Positions 50,721-63,015 of a stretch of DNA of 64,000 bases are shown one piece after another (position 1 is the first letter of the stretch; each line of letters starts with the position of its first letter). Source of the DNA: Strigops habroptila (taxonomy: Eukaryota > Chordata > Aves > Psittaciformes > Psittacidae). The DNA is taken from the NCBI RefSeq assembly GCF_004027225.2, contig NC_044278.2, positions 102,292,743 through 102,356,742 of the forward strand, given 5' to 3'. The translations under genes were made by a program, and so were the position numbers. Under the pieces are notes generated by a model, which worked only from the letters and a program-made list of their open reading frames with translations, was not told the origin of the DNA and searched no databases.

Positions 50721-50919
50721 GTATGGTGTATGTTTATATGCATGTTGAATCTCTAGACCGAGTTCACCAACTTCTGAAGAAGGGGAAGTCTTTGTACTGC
50801 TTAGTGTGCATAGCGAGCTGGGGAGATTACTGAAAAAGAGCTTTGAGGTCAGAATTTTTGGAGACGGGTTCTGCTCAGGTTGGTTTAAAACCTGTCCCTG
50901 CATGATTCACTCTTGGGAG

Positions 50920-51950
50920 TCCTGCAACTCTTCTGGACTCACTCCAACAGCTCCATGTCCTTCTTATGTTGGGGGCCCCAGAGCTGAACATAGTACTGCA
51001 GGTGTGGTCTCACAAGGGCAGAATAGAGGGGCAGAATCATCTCCCTCAACATGCTGGTCACACTCCTTTTGATGCAGCCCAAGATACAGTTGGCCTTCTG
51101 GGCTGCAAGTGCACACTGATGGCTCATGTCCAATCTTTCATCCACCAGTACCCCCAAGTCCTTCTCCTCAGAGGTACTCTCAATCCCTTAATCCCCCAGC
51201 CTTTATTGATACCGGGGGTTGCCCCAACCCAGGTGCAGGACCTTGCACTCAGCCTTGTTGAACCTCATGAGGTTCGCACAGGCCCACTTCTCGAGCCAGA
51301 CATGTCAACCACATCCCATCCCTCAGGCATGTCAACCACACCCCATCCCTCAAGCATGTCAACCACACCACTCAGCTTGGTGTCATCTGCAAATTTGCTG
51401 AGGGTGTGCTCAGGGTAGGTCACTGATGAAGATATTAAACAGTACTGGTCCCAGTATAGACCCCTGGGGACACCATTTGTCACAGATCTCTATCTGAACA
51501 TTGAGCCCTTGACCACCACCCTCTGGATGTGACAATCCAATTCCTCATCCACCAAACAGTCCACCCATCAAATTCATATCTCTCCAATTTAGAGAGAAGG
51601 ATGTTGGGGGAGACTGTGTCAAAGACCTTACAGAAGTACAGATAGATGACATCCATAGCTCTTCCCTTATCCACTGATGTAGTCACTCCATCATGGAAGG
51701 TCACTATGTTGGTCAGGCAGAACTTGTCCTTGGTGAAGCCATGCTGGCTGTCTCAAATCACCTTCCTGTCCTCCACGTCCTCCTTAGCATAGCTTCTAGA
51801 AGGATCTATTCCATGATCTTCCCAGGCACAGAGCTGAGGCTGACAGGTCAGTAGTTCCCAGGGTCCTCTTGTCTACCCTTTTTAAAAATGTGTGCAATGT
51901 TTCCCTTTTTCCAGTCATGGGGACTTCACCTGAAGTGCTAGACCTGGGAA
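50920..51950 (-). mobile_element. CR1 LINE, longest copy, includes end of reverse transcriptase ORF
   Basis: About 1 kb on the minus strand. It includes 3'-UTR words (plus strand CTTCTTATGTTGGGGGCCCC, TTTTGATGCAGCCCAAGATA, CCCCCAAGTCCTTCTCCTCA) and, at 51,480-51,704, part of the ORF2 pol protein with the typical [20 protein letters not shown] and [11 protein letters not shown] pattern. Frames are broken and the 3' tail is missing. An internal 27-bp unit is repeated. Confidence 0.93.
51301..51375 (+). repeat. 27-bp tandem repeat inside CR1
   Basis: Units at 51,301-51,327 and 51,328-51,354 and a partial one at 51,355-51,375, each starting CATGTCAACCACA. CR1 normally has one copy, so this is a local expansion after insertion or in the source element. 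Confidence 0.9.
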
Positions 51951-52449
51951 GATGTTAGAAGGCATCCTAATTTTCTGAGCTAAATTATTTTTTCCCCATT
52001 TTGTTAATATATAAAGTTGATTCTTTATATATTAAAGGAATATATAAAGATAATGACTTTCTTTACAGATCTTTGAGGTCTTTGGGATTTCTTTGGGATT
52101 TGGGTCTCATAAGGGCTGCTGGATTTGCAGCAGCTCCCACCACAGGAATTCAGAGATGTGGTGTGAAAGCTCAACCTCTACAATTTCACAATTGTCCAGA
52201 TTTTAGTCACAGCATTACCTGTCTATGAGCCAGTTTGAGCATATTCAGGTTATTTCAGCTCATATTTCTGCCTAGGCTGTGACATTTTTTTTTCTTATCT
52301 TCACCATTCCTAGTTCCTTTTTTATTCAGCTATGTAAGATCCAGTTTTCCCACTATTGTTTGCATAGTCTCATGGCTTGGAAATTTATCAGATTTATTTG
52401 CTTGAGGTTAACCAAATGAGTCAATGAATAATTGTGCTTGTAATTGTAG

Positions 52450-52586
52450 TTGCCCTGATAAAGTGCATGAAGAAACTGGGGAAATAGATGGCATACAGAA
52501 GATACAATATGAATTATTTCAAACTTATATATGGTGCTGTGCAGCTAATGACCTGGGCAGAGAATGCACCACCCTCTTTACAATAG
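52450..52586 (+). CDS. FLT3: FLT3 exon 6: Ig domain 2, second half
   Basis: 137 nt, phase 2 to phase 1, after GCTTGTAATTGTAG, donor AG|GTAACT. Encodes CPDKVHEETGEIDGIQKIQY followed by ELFQTYIWCCAANDLGRECT and TLFTI. The CCA-N-LGREC-LFTI block is one of the best conserved parts of the FLT3 ectodomain. Confidence 0.96.
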
Positions 52587-53092
52587 GTAACTTCCTTCTA
52601 AGTTTACTTATGTGTAAGCTGGATCCTGCTGCTGAAGTTAGTTGCTCTACTCACCTGGGTACACTTTCTTTGCTAAACAACTTGTTTGTATGTTATATGT
52701 TTGTATAATCACTGGAACAAATCTAACAGTGAATACGATTGCTCTTGCGCATGTTTAAAACCTAATTTTAATAGCTATTTGTGGTCTCCGTAAAAAATGT
52801 CTTGCCCTACATTTGCTAAATATCTATTAACTTTTTCTTCATGTTTTTAGGACTGTGGGGCATGGAAACACTCTTCAAAGTGTTCTAAAATATATACATT
52901 TATAAATAATTATAAATTGATCTATAAATTCAGGTTTATTTGTCTGGTTCTTTTAAGTAAACCTGACCTGTGCTAAGCTCTGTGCTGAACTGTGCCCTGT
53001 AGGTATCTTGTAAATTACATCAAAACTGTTGATCTGAGTTATTTTCCAGGCAGAGTGACAGTTCTTTCAGTGATTATGTTTTGATTTTGTAG
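52587..53092 (+). other. FLT3: FLT3 intron 6
   Basis: 506 bp, AT-rich, nothing else recognised. Confidence 0.9.
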
Positions 53093-53232
53093 ATTTAAAT
53101 GAAAGACAAGCAGCACCTTTACCTGAATTACTTCTTAAAGTTGGAGAACCATTGCTGATCAGGTGCAGAGCTGTTCACCATAATTATAAATTCGGAATAA
53201 AATTATCTTTAGAAAACAAAGAAGTTGAGCAG
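53093..53232 (+). CDS. FLT3: FLT3 exon 7: Ig domain 3, first half
   Basis: 140 nt, phase 1 to phase 0. Acceptor TTTTGTAG, donor CAG|GTAAGA. Encodes DLNERQAAPLPELLLKVGEP then LLIRCRAVHHNYKFGIKLSL and ENKEVEQ. LKVGEPL-IRC-AVH is a clear FLT3 signature. Domain 3 carries the main FLT3-ligand contact in the human receptor. Confidence 0.96.
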
Positions 53233-53313
53233 GTAAGAAGACAGGGCACGTTTTAGAACAGGTAATATTAGGCACTATCAACTGATTAAATGGAAATCTC
53301 TGTTGAAAACTAG

Positions 53314-53467
53314 GATCGCCAGTTTGAAGGATTAGAATATCAGACAGATTACTCGGCAGTTCGGATCCGGTATGTGTTTGCTTCAGCGGCAGGAAGAAGT
53401 GATAGTGGACAATATACCTGTTCCTCTACTGCTCATCCGAATCAAACTGCTTTGGTTACAGTTTTAG
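53314..53467 (+). CDS. FLT3: FLT3 exon 8: Ig domain 3, second half
   Basis: 154 nt, phase 0 to phase 1, separated from exon 7 by an 81-bp intron. Acceptor AAAACTAG, donor TTAG|GTAATT. Encodes DRQFEGLEYQTDYSAVRIRY, VFASAAGRSDSGQYTCSSTA and HPNQTALVTVL. The DSGQYTCSS strand closes the Ig fold; NQT is a glycosylation motif. The acceptor has a poor pyrimidine tract. Confidence 0.95.
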
Positions 53468-56400
53468 GTAATTTCAACCCCTGGTGTTAATTTTGTCCCT
53501 CGGTTATTTTTCTTTGTTTTCCATGTAGCAGTTGTTTGCTTGCAGGTAGGCAGCATATGTTAACAGTTCTTTTTCTAAGAAAAAGGTGTGTTTGCACTTA
53601 CTGACAGTCCACGGGAGCCAAGACATTAACCTGAACTGAGCTATTCTGGTACTGAAGATAACCAACCTTTGCTTTATATTGCTTTTCAAATAATTCCCAT
53701 TAAAAGACAGTCCTTTTAGAAGTTGAATGCAATGGTGCTGTTTAGAGATCAAGTCTATGTGATTATTTCGATGGTATCTCTAGAAACACATGCTGGAATT
53801 CACCTCATGTTACTGTTGGTGACTCTCAGGTAGTGTGACGCAAAGCCATTGTGGCTTTTTGTGGGGATCCTAAGCTGCAGGATTCCCAGGGAGCTATGCC
53901 TTGGACTTTCTGGGCTGGGGACAGTAGTGTAGTTGTATAGTCCACCTCTGTGCCACCAGCTCAGGTGTAGGCAGCTGCAGAGAAGTACAAACAGCTAGAG
54001 GTAAAGAACTGCATGGTTCCTTCATATGTTCATTGCTCTTTACACAGAAAAAAGCAGATACAAAAGATGTACCAGGCCTGACGTGGGTCTAATAGGAAGG
54101 AATCAAACATCTACAAGATGCTTGGTGGTGGGTTCTCTCACTCAAAACCCAGAACAAACAAGAAATTACCATTTCCTCTTACAGTGGGGGAGTGACTGAC
54201 AAGTGGACATCTGAGTTTGCCAAATTTTTATGGGAAAGTAAATCTAGGGAAGAATTTTGGCTCCAAAACCTGTGGAATTGGTAGCAGACAAGAAATTAAA
54301 ACTTATGTGTTAATGGAGAATGTAAGCCCAAAGAGATGATGAATAGTGAGGGCTGACAGAGCTGGCAAAATGCCATGCAGAAGAGCAGCTGCAGCTGTGG
54401 TAGGTCTGAAGGAAAACATGAAATTAGAGAGACTACTCCAGCATTATTGGTTGTTCTGCATGTCTCCTGCTTTCCAGGCATTGAAGGGAACCATCCTCTT
54501 AAGACCAAGCTACACAAGGCCTGAAAATTTAAAAAAATCAAAAGCATACCAAAGGAAACATAATTCTACTTAAGCAGTATGTTGATTTAAAAGCCAGGGG
54601 AGTTGAAGTTAATCCAGAATAGCCTCAACTGCAAACCTCGTTATTCAGATGGAAATAATGTACAAAGAGGCACAAGTCTGGAAACAAGGCATAGAAAGGA
54701 AAGGTGCAGTTAGGACCGTGCTGCTGGACTAGACACTGGAAGTAGTTTTCTGACTGTTCTGCCTGCAGTTGGAGTCTGTAGCCCTGAGAACAAGGCTCTC
54801 TGAAGCACTCACCATGCATTTCACCTTAGATGTAGTTGCTCTCAGAGTTTACAACACCTAGGCTAAGAATGGTAGAAAGAGAGAATACTTACCCCAATCT
54901 CTTCAGAAATTACTTTCTGAAGTGCAATATCCTCTTTTCAGCTTCTGCCTCCCACTGAGCAGGAAGTTCACTCATCATTTACAATAACTAAGTACAATAC
55001 CTGGGCATTTTTTCTACGCACGTCTTCTTAGTAAACAGGAAGGTAGGAGTGAGGGGGTAGTGTAGAGGTAGGGCAAGATCTTCTTCTTTCTCAGTACTGG
55101 TGCCCGGTTCAGAAATAGTGGCTTCTTGGATCCATGAACTATTAGGTCTGAGTATGTGCCACAGTAATAGGAGACATTTGGGTCACTGTCCAAGGAAGGC
55201 TGTATTTCTGAGTAGGGTATTTTTTAACTGGGATATGCCAAGCCGCAATGATTGTCTGTACTCTCCTTGAGACCCTTTATGCCAACAAAGGGCATGAGGG
55301 TTCATTGGCTTTGCTGATGAGAAAATCTATTTGTTTACTTACATGGTGGATTAAAGTGGGGAATGTTGTAATATCTAGCTGACAGCCATGCTTCTCTCTC
55401 CAAGGTTATACAGGCACATCATGTGCTTCTGATCCAACCCCAACCTTTAGCCTGATGTATTAATGACAACCATTGTTGGTGTAAATTTATGCTATCATCC
55501 CAGGTTCAATTTTGTCAGTGACATAGATACAGTTTTCACTCGGTTGTCGATGTCATAGGGCTGCAGTTTCTGAAGTGATCCTACCTTTAAACCATCACAG
55601 TTCATGAATCAGCACCTACAGCTACACTGGGAATGGTCGTGATGTAACTTAACCACAAGAGAACTGACTTGGTTGACGCATACTGCATGGCCTGGGGAGC
55701 TTGGCTAACGTTAACTACATTGATGAGTGATCTTCTAATCTCTAATAGTGCCTTGCATCCACACAGCTCTGGCTTTGCTCTTAGCTAATTGATACTTAAC
55801 CAGCTTATCCCATCTTGTGTAGCTGGTCAGGTCAGGCAGGGTGGTTAAGCCACTTTAAAGCATGACAGAGGTCACGCTAACAACTGCAGCTGCAAGGCTC
55901 TTTGTTTCTGCAGTTTTTATGCTCTATTTACACCAGTGTTGAATAAAGAATTTTCAGCACTACGCGGTCTTGCTTCAGGAATATGCAAGCTATTTTGCAA
56001 CACGTTAGGCTTAAAGTCGCAAATACACAAATACGGTAAATACAGAGACTTGAGAGCTTTGATTGCAGTCTCAAGAATTTGATCTCACCTCTCTGTCATT
56101 ACTGGATAACCATGTTTACCGGTTCTCTGGTAGAAATACACTTGAACCTGCCAAAAAAATGGTAAGCCAAGCAATAATGTGATATTTTCTTTATCTTTCA
56201 AGAAAGAAACTACTTCTTCCTGAGTTGTTTCCCAGAGAAAGGGCATACCCTGCTCCAAGGTCCTTGTGCACACTCTGGAGAAAGCCTTGACTCCTGACTG
56301 GTTTTATTGTTGACAGTACACACAGAGATTACATTCTGCTGAGAAGGACGAAGTCCAAAACATCGTTCAAAAGATGAAGGTCCAATTTTTAAAACCGATA

Positions 56401-57705
56401 AGCCTTTAATCTCAAAAAAAAAATAGAACAGTCATGAAAGGATTTGCTTCTTGTTTTAAAATACTGATTTTTGTGTGTGTGTGGTTTTGTGGAAGTTCCC
56501 AGATAGTGTTTTTTAAACCAGTAAGATAGACAGAGATAAAACGTGTCAAGCAGAATATAAGGTTTCAATCAGAAGAAAAACACTCAAAAGGAAAAAACCA
56601 GTCAAGCGACATTTCTACAGTACAGTTTTTCACCATATGGTTGATTAAACGCTGGCACAAGTTTCCAAGAGGTCGTAAAGACTACTTCCTTGGAGATACC
56701 AAACTCAACTGGATGTGGTCCTGAGCAATCTCACCTAGTTGGACCTGCTCTGAGCAGTGGCTGGACTAGACATCTCCAGAGATCTCTTCCAATGTACATG
56801 ATTCTGTGATTTTTACAGAGCTCATCCCAGCCCCACTGGTGCCTTTAGGACAGCCTCCTGCCACATGTGTCTGCTGTTGTTTGGGTGGGATTCATTGCAC
56901 GTCCTGAGACATCTAGCCCCAACAATGACTTTGGTTCCTTCAGCACTCAGTGTCAAGAAACAGATATTTCCAGATATTTTATCATCTTCTATTTTAGGAT
57001 GAGATACATCTGGACATGCCTCTCTCATTCCACTGAGTTAATCAGAGGTCCAAACAAGTAGCTTAGGTGGGTTACTGAACTTCATACAGCTCCATTAGGT
57101 GAAACTAATCCCACCCTAACAGGGCAAGTACCAGCAGCTCACAGTTCACACACACCTTCAAAACACATTTCCATGTTGCTGTTGTCTTGCATCAAATACG
57201 TCTAATTGAGATGGAGAAATAAAGGAGCAGCTGCAAGACTCATTAGCAAAATCTTCAGCTCATTTCAGTGACAGCAAAACAACTACTATCAACATCTGAT
57301 TATGCTAATAGTGCCACCTGGTTTTGCCCCCTGATAGAGGAAAGCCAGGAGATGCAGCTGTTAGTACCTGGAACACACCTAAACCAAACCAAATACATAA
57401 TGGTGGTGTTGGCCCCGTGGCTCTGTAGTGTGGACTGAGGAGGAATGTCGGACCACTTCAGAAGAGCTCTGGTCTGACCACATACACAACTTCAGCAGGC
57501 TCAGATCATTTGTCTGCAGCTGAGCACAGTGACATCATTTCAGTACTATTTTGAAGTATTATCTTATTTTGATTAGCAGAATGCCCTTTGTGATGTAACA
57601 TGGTGGTTTTTTGCTTGTGATTGCCAAAATGAAAAACATACAGATGGCAAAATTCCTTCATTAAGCAGATCAGCCTTTGTAATATAATTTTTTTTTTTCC
57701 CCCAG
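53468..57705 (+). other. FLT3: FLT3 intron 8
   Basis: 4.2 kb. Holds a sense-oriented old CR1 tail near 56.6-56.8 kb and a short GT repeat (56,473-56,482). Otherwise unremarkable. Confidence 0.85.
56635..56815 (+). mobile_element. Old CR1 LINE 3' end, sense orientation
   Basis: Shows GCACAAGTTTCCAAGAGGTC, CTACTTCCTTGGAGATACCA, GGACTAGACATCTCCAGAGA and TCTCTTCCAATGTACATGAT followed by TCTGTGATTT, the diverged CR1 ending on the plus strand. Confidence 0.8.
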
Positions 57706-57871
57706 AAAAGGGATTTATAAATATAACTGACTCTAAAGAAGATTTTGAAATTGGTGAGGAAGCGTTTTGCTTTGAAGTTAACTTTACAGCATATCCATCA
57801 GTTAAATGCATGTGGCTATCTTCCCAAAAAACATTTCCATGTAAACAAAGTTACAGTGTGGATGGACGCAG
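57706..57871 (+). CDS. FLT3: FLT3 exon 9: Ig domain 4, first part
   Basis: 166 nt, phase 1 to phase 2, preceded by a long T/C tract (TTTTTTTTTCCCCCAG), donor AG|GTACTT. Encodes EKGFINITDSKEDFEIGEEA, then FCFEVNFTAYPSVKCMWLSS and QKTFPCKQSYSVDGR. EKGFIN-T-S-ED-EI and FPC are FLT3 landmarks. In receptors of this class domain 4 takes part in receptor-receptor contact. NIT and NFT are glycosylation motifs. Confidence 0.96.
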
Positions 57872-60800
57872 GTACTTGAATATTTTGGTAATTTAATATG
57901 TCTCATTATTATATTTGGTAATATAATAATGTCTCCTCTTTATATCTCATTTGGACTGCTTACTGTCCATGTTTTATACTCTCTTTGTGTTTTTAAAATG
58001 TGGATGGGCCACGAGGTGAAGCTGCGTTAACAAAAGACACTCAAACATTTTGGCTTTCAACAGCAGTTCATGTAGATAACTTCTAGAATCAAGTTATTCT
58101 CCATGTTATTCTCCATGTTATAATAAACCCTTTGGTAAACTAGGCATGTAGCCTTTTGTTTATCTGCATTTTGCTCTTCCCTTTCTGTCTAACATAGTTT
58201 CTCGGTTACAGATCTGTTGCAGTTTTCATGCTGGTTGACAAGTTGTACATGTTCCCATTTTGTCATCCTGTTCTTGATGATGTTCCCAGTGTCTTTCAAT
58301 CTGCTCAAATCAAGTCCAGGGCCCTGTAGTTTCCCAGGCCACTGTTAGATCTGTGCAGCTGTGCCACAGAAACATACCGTTCTGCTTGTTACCTAGGTCA
58401 TGTATTCTTCCACTGCTGCAAAACATGTTTTGAATAAACCTATTAGTTATCTACCTTTTCTGTTATTTCCTACAACGAAGTTCTGGCATGAATCCTGTTT
58501 AAGGCTAATGTTTTCTCCATTCCCTAGGCTTTCTAATTTCTTGATAACATTATCTAATTTCCTTCAGAGTTTCTTTCAGAGTAGTCCCATGGCTTTCAAG
58601 GTAACAGCTCTTATTCACCTCAATGAAAATAAAGCTAAGTTGCTCTTTTAAAGATTTAGCTTTATAACCAAGTAGGACCCAGGCAGGAATGAATGTGGCT
58701 GCACAGATTTTTTTCTCATATTCTTAAAACCTTTCTTAGCATCTGCATAAAACTGTTTTACAGTCATGATTATACTTTTTATCATTTCCTTCCTTAGTAT
58801 TTTGGTGAACTCAATTTTATCCGCTAGCTTGTCAAGTCATCTTTGCAACAGACTGGCCTTTTCATCTGCATTGGAAGGTGTATTGGAGTCAGACCTTCAT
58901 GAAGTTCAGAGACAGCTCAGTTCAGATTAGTAAATTGTCATCTCCTGGCAATGGCCACAGGAACTCTGTCCCTGCTGATAAAGTGAGGGCTGCCAGCAAA
59001 CTTTGATAGCTGTGGGTGGGTGTTGGTGGCTAATCTGCAATGCCTGACATGGGCTAGGCAGATCTGTTCTTTGTGGTCAAGACTGATTTTGGAAATGAGG
59101 TCTCAGGGGACAGCCATGAGCATTTGCTCATCCTTGTCCAATAGGTACCTCCCTCCATCTGATAATGCCTAGTTGATTTGCTTTGCAGCTGGTATGGATC
59201 TCTTCTCACTGCTTGTAAAAACAGGAGCCAGTTTTGCTTGGATGATTGACAGCTGGTGTAAATTCAATCCAGATAAGAAGAAGGTGCAATGGGCTGGGCC
59301 AACAATAACAATTTTGAGAACTCCAGAAATAGCTTAGGTAACTCTCATTAATGGGTAAGGTGCAGCTGCTGGTGGCCTGGGATCTGTGAGTCATGTCAGA
59401 TAGTCTTTGCAGCACAGCACCAGCAGTTGCTGAGCGCTGATCACCACCTGCCAACAGGGAAAATCCAGCCCATGTCCTGCAGAAGTGCACCCCAGGCCAG
59501 CACCATCCATGGCTACGACCATGGCCATGGCCACCTCACCTCCCCAAGTATCGCTGGAGCTTGGGCTGGAGATTGCTTCAAACGGATAACTCAGCCATCC
59601 GTCTGACTGTGCTGTTGATTAAATACTTTTTTTTAAGGTTCATTTTAGGTAATTATACTTTGTGTTTGTTTCTTTATCATCCCATTTATCTTATGGAAAA
59701 ATATAATTGAGGGGAAAATCTATTAATTTGGTGATTATTTCATCTGACAAGTACATTCTTCTGTACAAACATTCCCCACAGCTATCCAGTTTTGGTTGAA
59801 TACTAGCATTGGATAGACATGTCTCCCCTGAGGAAAAAACAGTAGCGGGAAATATTTCATTCAGTTTGAAGCAGCAATGGTTAGGGAGGTCAGAAGATTC
59901 TGCCTGCAAGCTGTAGCACTGCAGATATCATTGTAATTTTAAAGCAGAAAGTTTCTTGAAACAAAACAAATAAAGGTCATCACGTATCTTCACGTATTGT
60001 GAATCTAACTTTGCACATTTTAGTTGACTTCTGCGTAATCCTGTCTCCCAACACTTCTACTTTACTCCTTTCATATCCTTTTTCATTTCCTGTTTTTCTG
60101 CTTTTTTGATTTCTGCCATTTCCTTATCAAATTGTTCCTCCTGATTATAGATCATATTAAATTTATTAATTAACTCTGTCCCCTTCTTTAGCTTCTAATT
60201 TCAAGTCCCAAGGATTCATTTCTTCTGTCACCGCTCCTACATGTTTTCAGGCATTCCTTCAGAATTTCCATGTTCTATTTGCTTTTGTTGACTCTCTGCT
60301 TTAGCACAGTGCTAATTTTCACTTCCCTCCCAAGAGCAAATCAGTTTTCATACACAGAGCGACCTCTGTTAAATTTATAATATTTATCTCACATCCCTTT
60401 GTATTTTCAGATGTCAAAGACACGTTTTAAATTATTTTCTCATTACTTCATTAGAATTTAATTCTTCAGACCTAGGATTTCAAAAGCAACAAATGATTTG
60501 TGGTTTCTTCTGCCTGCAGTATCCATTTTGAGGTAGCTTAAAAGGGGTCTAAGTCCCTAAGTTCAGGGACATCTTTAAGGCCATTTCAGTTGAAGACATT
60601 CAAAAGTCAGTAACTATACGGAGTTGTTGCCTTAGTCAAAAGGCAAAATTGCCAGTGGTTTCCATGTGAGTTTTCCTGGTTTAGAATTGCAAGGTGATAC
60701 TTAATTCCTTTATATGTATCTTGCTTAATGAGAAATACCCTGGGTTTAGTTCTCTAGATTGCTTACTTTGCAAATTGCTGGTATAGGCTGTCTGGTTTTA

Positions 60801-61391
60801 ATTTCTCCTTCAAACCGCCTGATATTCCTGCTTGCCTTTACCACAAAAACTGAGTTGGAGGCTTCCTTACCAGTTATCCTTGAGCAGTCAGACAAAACAT
60901 CTGCCCCCAAAATCTGCCCTCATCTGCCAGCAACTAATCCTAAAAGAGATTTTCTGAAGTGCTCTTCGAATGTTAATGAACTGCAATAGCTGCCATTTAA
61001 ATTTGACAATCGTCCTGACCTTGACAGTAACAGGTTACAGTTCGACTCAATGATCTTGAGGGTCTTTTCTAACTTAAATCATTCTGACTCTCTGTGTTCT
61101 ATACTTTGTCTTCCAGTGGATTGGTAATAAAATCACATCCTGACAGCCCACATGTACTTCAGGAACTATGAAGAAAATTGCAGAATGAAATCAATACTGC
61201 AGGAAACAAATATCCTCTCATCAAAACTGTTACATTCTGGGTTTTATATTGTCTAAGCAAAAATAATTTCATCTGAGTTCCTCATTAGAAGATGTTGAAC
61301 TGTTTCAAACATATGTATGAGTTCTGACTACATCTGAAATTTTTTTCAAGTCAATCTTTTGTCCTTTTCCCTCCTTTTCTTTGCTCCACAG
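57872..61391 (+). other. FLT3: FLT3 intron 9
   Basis: 3.5 kb, AT-rich, with one small CR1 tail remnant near 61.03-61.09 kb. No gene seen. Confidence 0.85.
61028..61095 (+). mobile_element. Short CR1 tail remnant
   Basis: ACTCAATGATCTTGAGGGTC, TTTTCTAACTTAAATCATTC and TGACTC match a diverged CR1 3' end on the plus strand. The rest of the element is gone or unrecognisable. Confidence 0.65.
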
Positions 61392-61498
61392 CATTTCATC
61401 AAAGTTCTGCAACCATCAGCACCAGTCTGGAGTGTATGTATTTTATGCCGAAAATGACGACACAGTCGTGACAAAAAAATTCACTCTGTATGTGAGAA
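61392..61498 (+). CDS. FLT3: FLT3 exon 10: Ig domain 4, end
   Basis: 107 nt, phase 2 to phase 1. Acceptor GCTCCACAG, donor AGAA|GTAAGT. Encodes ISSKFCNHQHQSGVYVFYAE followed by NDDTVVTKKFTLYVR. SKFCNH-HQ-G-Y-F-AENDD is almost unchanged between vertebrates. Confidence 0.97.
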
Positions 61499-61944
61499 GT
61501 AAGTGAGAAAATAATCCCTGTGAAGATTTGGCGAAGTCTGGGATTTTGCTAGATATAAATGGAGCTAATATGTTTATTTTCCCTTGGTATTCCTCATTTA
61601 ATTTACCTAGATGTATTGTTGACAATGGAGAAGCACAAGGCAAAAATGTAATTCGCTTCACTCTGCACTACACTACTGGAATCCAGGCACTGGGTCAGAG
61701 AAGGATGCCGGCTGCCTGTGCATCATGTTTCTTGTGTTGGTCGGGGATGGAAAAGAGAGGAAGGAGGAGGAAGTTATTAATTTTTTTGTCTTCCCTTTAG
61801 TTTGCTGTAAACAGAGATGACAGAATATGAGGAATTAGTCATACACTGAGAAAATAAATGCTTCTTAAGAAAACCACAAAGCCTGGGAGCTCAGTAAAAT
61901 GCTCTACAGAATATTTTATTCCAACACTACAAAGCCAGAATATT

Positions 61945-62262
61945 ATAGAATCATAGAATGGTTAGGGTCAAAGCCCCATCCAACCTGGCCTTGAACACTG
62001 CCAGAGATGGGGCAGCCACAGCTTCTACGGGCAGCCTGTTCCAGTGCCTCACCACCCTCCTAGTGAAGAATTTTTTCGTAATGTCTAATCTGAATCTCCT
62101 CTCTGTCAGTTTAAAGCCATTACCCTTGTCCTGTCCCTACATGCCCTTGTAATAAGTCCCTCTCCAGGTTTCTTGTAGGTCCCCCTTAGGTATTAGAAGA
62201 CTGTCATCAGGTCTTCCTGAGCCTTCTCTTCTCCAGGCTGAACTAGCCTCTGTAGAGACCAC
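61945..62262 (-). mobile_element. CR1 LINE 3' end with internal deletion
   Basis: Starts TATAGAATCATAGAATGGTT and jumps at about 61,968 directly to CAAAGCCCCATCCAACCTGG, missing about 70 bp present in other copies; then TTCCAGTGCCTCACCACCCT, TTAAAGCCATTACCCTTGTC and CTTCTCTTCTCCAGGCTGAA. Minus strand. Confidence 0.93.
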
Positions 62263-62921
62263 AAGATACACAGTGAGAGGAAACACCCTCATTAGCTTTC
62301 TATGGTGCATTTATGTTACTTTTTTCCTAATGGCACTTGTAAGTTAATGTAGTTAGTCTGGAAACCCTTTAGTGTGTAACACATGTGTTAGGGCTGCAAT
62401 GCTTCGTACGCCCCTGCCCTCGAGTCACATACACGCAGTCTTGCCAGGTGCTCTCAGTTGTCTTAGTTCTGCCACATAACTGCAGCACCATCTCACCCTT
62501 GCTCTAGGTCAAGAAAGGAAGCGTTATTACATATTATTTATACAGGGATCCTTTGTGCACATTCTGTATAAGCTGGACACCAAAAACTGGGGTGACAGAG
62601 GAGTCCTAGGGCTGACTGCTTGCTCTGAGTTAGAAAAGCAGAAGTCAAGGTTCTAATTTTGGCTCTGTCACTGTTTTGGTCTAGCTGTGCCTCTACAGAG
62701 AAGCAGCTGCTCTCCTTGCCTTGCCCACACTGCCATCGTATGGAACCATGGCAGGGAGCTGGAGGAAGGAGAAAGGCTGCACCCAGCTCTCACAGTGACA
62801 TGTGAGTGGGTTAGTTTGAAAACACAGAAGCAGACCTTGGTCTTGGCACAGCAACATTGCCTCATAAATGTAAAGGTTTTGGTCACTGAAGTGCTGACAG
62901 CAATTGTCCTGAGTTAAATTG

Positions 62922-63004
62922 CGTTGACCCTGCCCATGGCAGGGGGGTTGGAACTGCATTATCTTAAGGTCTTTTCCAACCCTAACCATTCTATGATTCT
63001 ATGA
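62922..63004 (+). mobile_element. CR1 LINE tail abutting FLT3 exon 11
   Basis: Plus-strand CR1 end: CTGCCCATGGCAGGGGGGTT, ATCTTAAGGTCTTTTCCAAC and CCTAACCATTCTATGATTCT ATGAT. The terminal ATTCTATG repeat is intact, so the 3' end is complete; only about 80 bp of the element remain. Confidence 0.93.
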
Positions 63005-63015
63005 TACTGTTGCAG

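Larger units (their letters stand above)
50721..52449 (+). other. FLT3: FLT3 intron 5
   Basis: 1.7 kb, more than half made of one long CR1 copy (50.92-51.95 kb) inserted against the direction of FLT3. Confidence 0.9.
61499..63015 (+). other. FLT3: FLT3 intron 10
   Basis: 1.5 kb with two CR1 copies in opposite orientation (61.95-62.26 and 62.92-63.00 kb), the second touching the 3' splice site. Confidence 0.9.
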
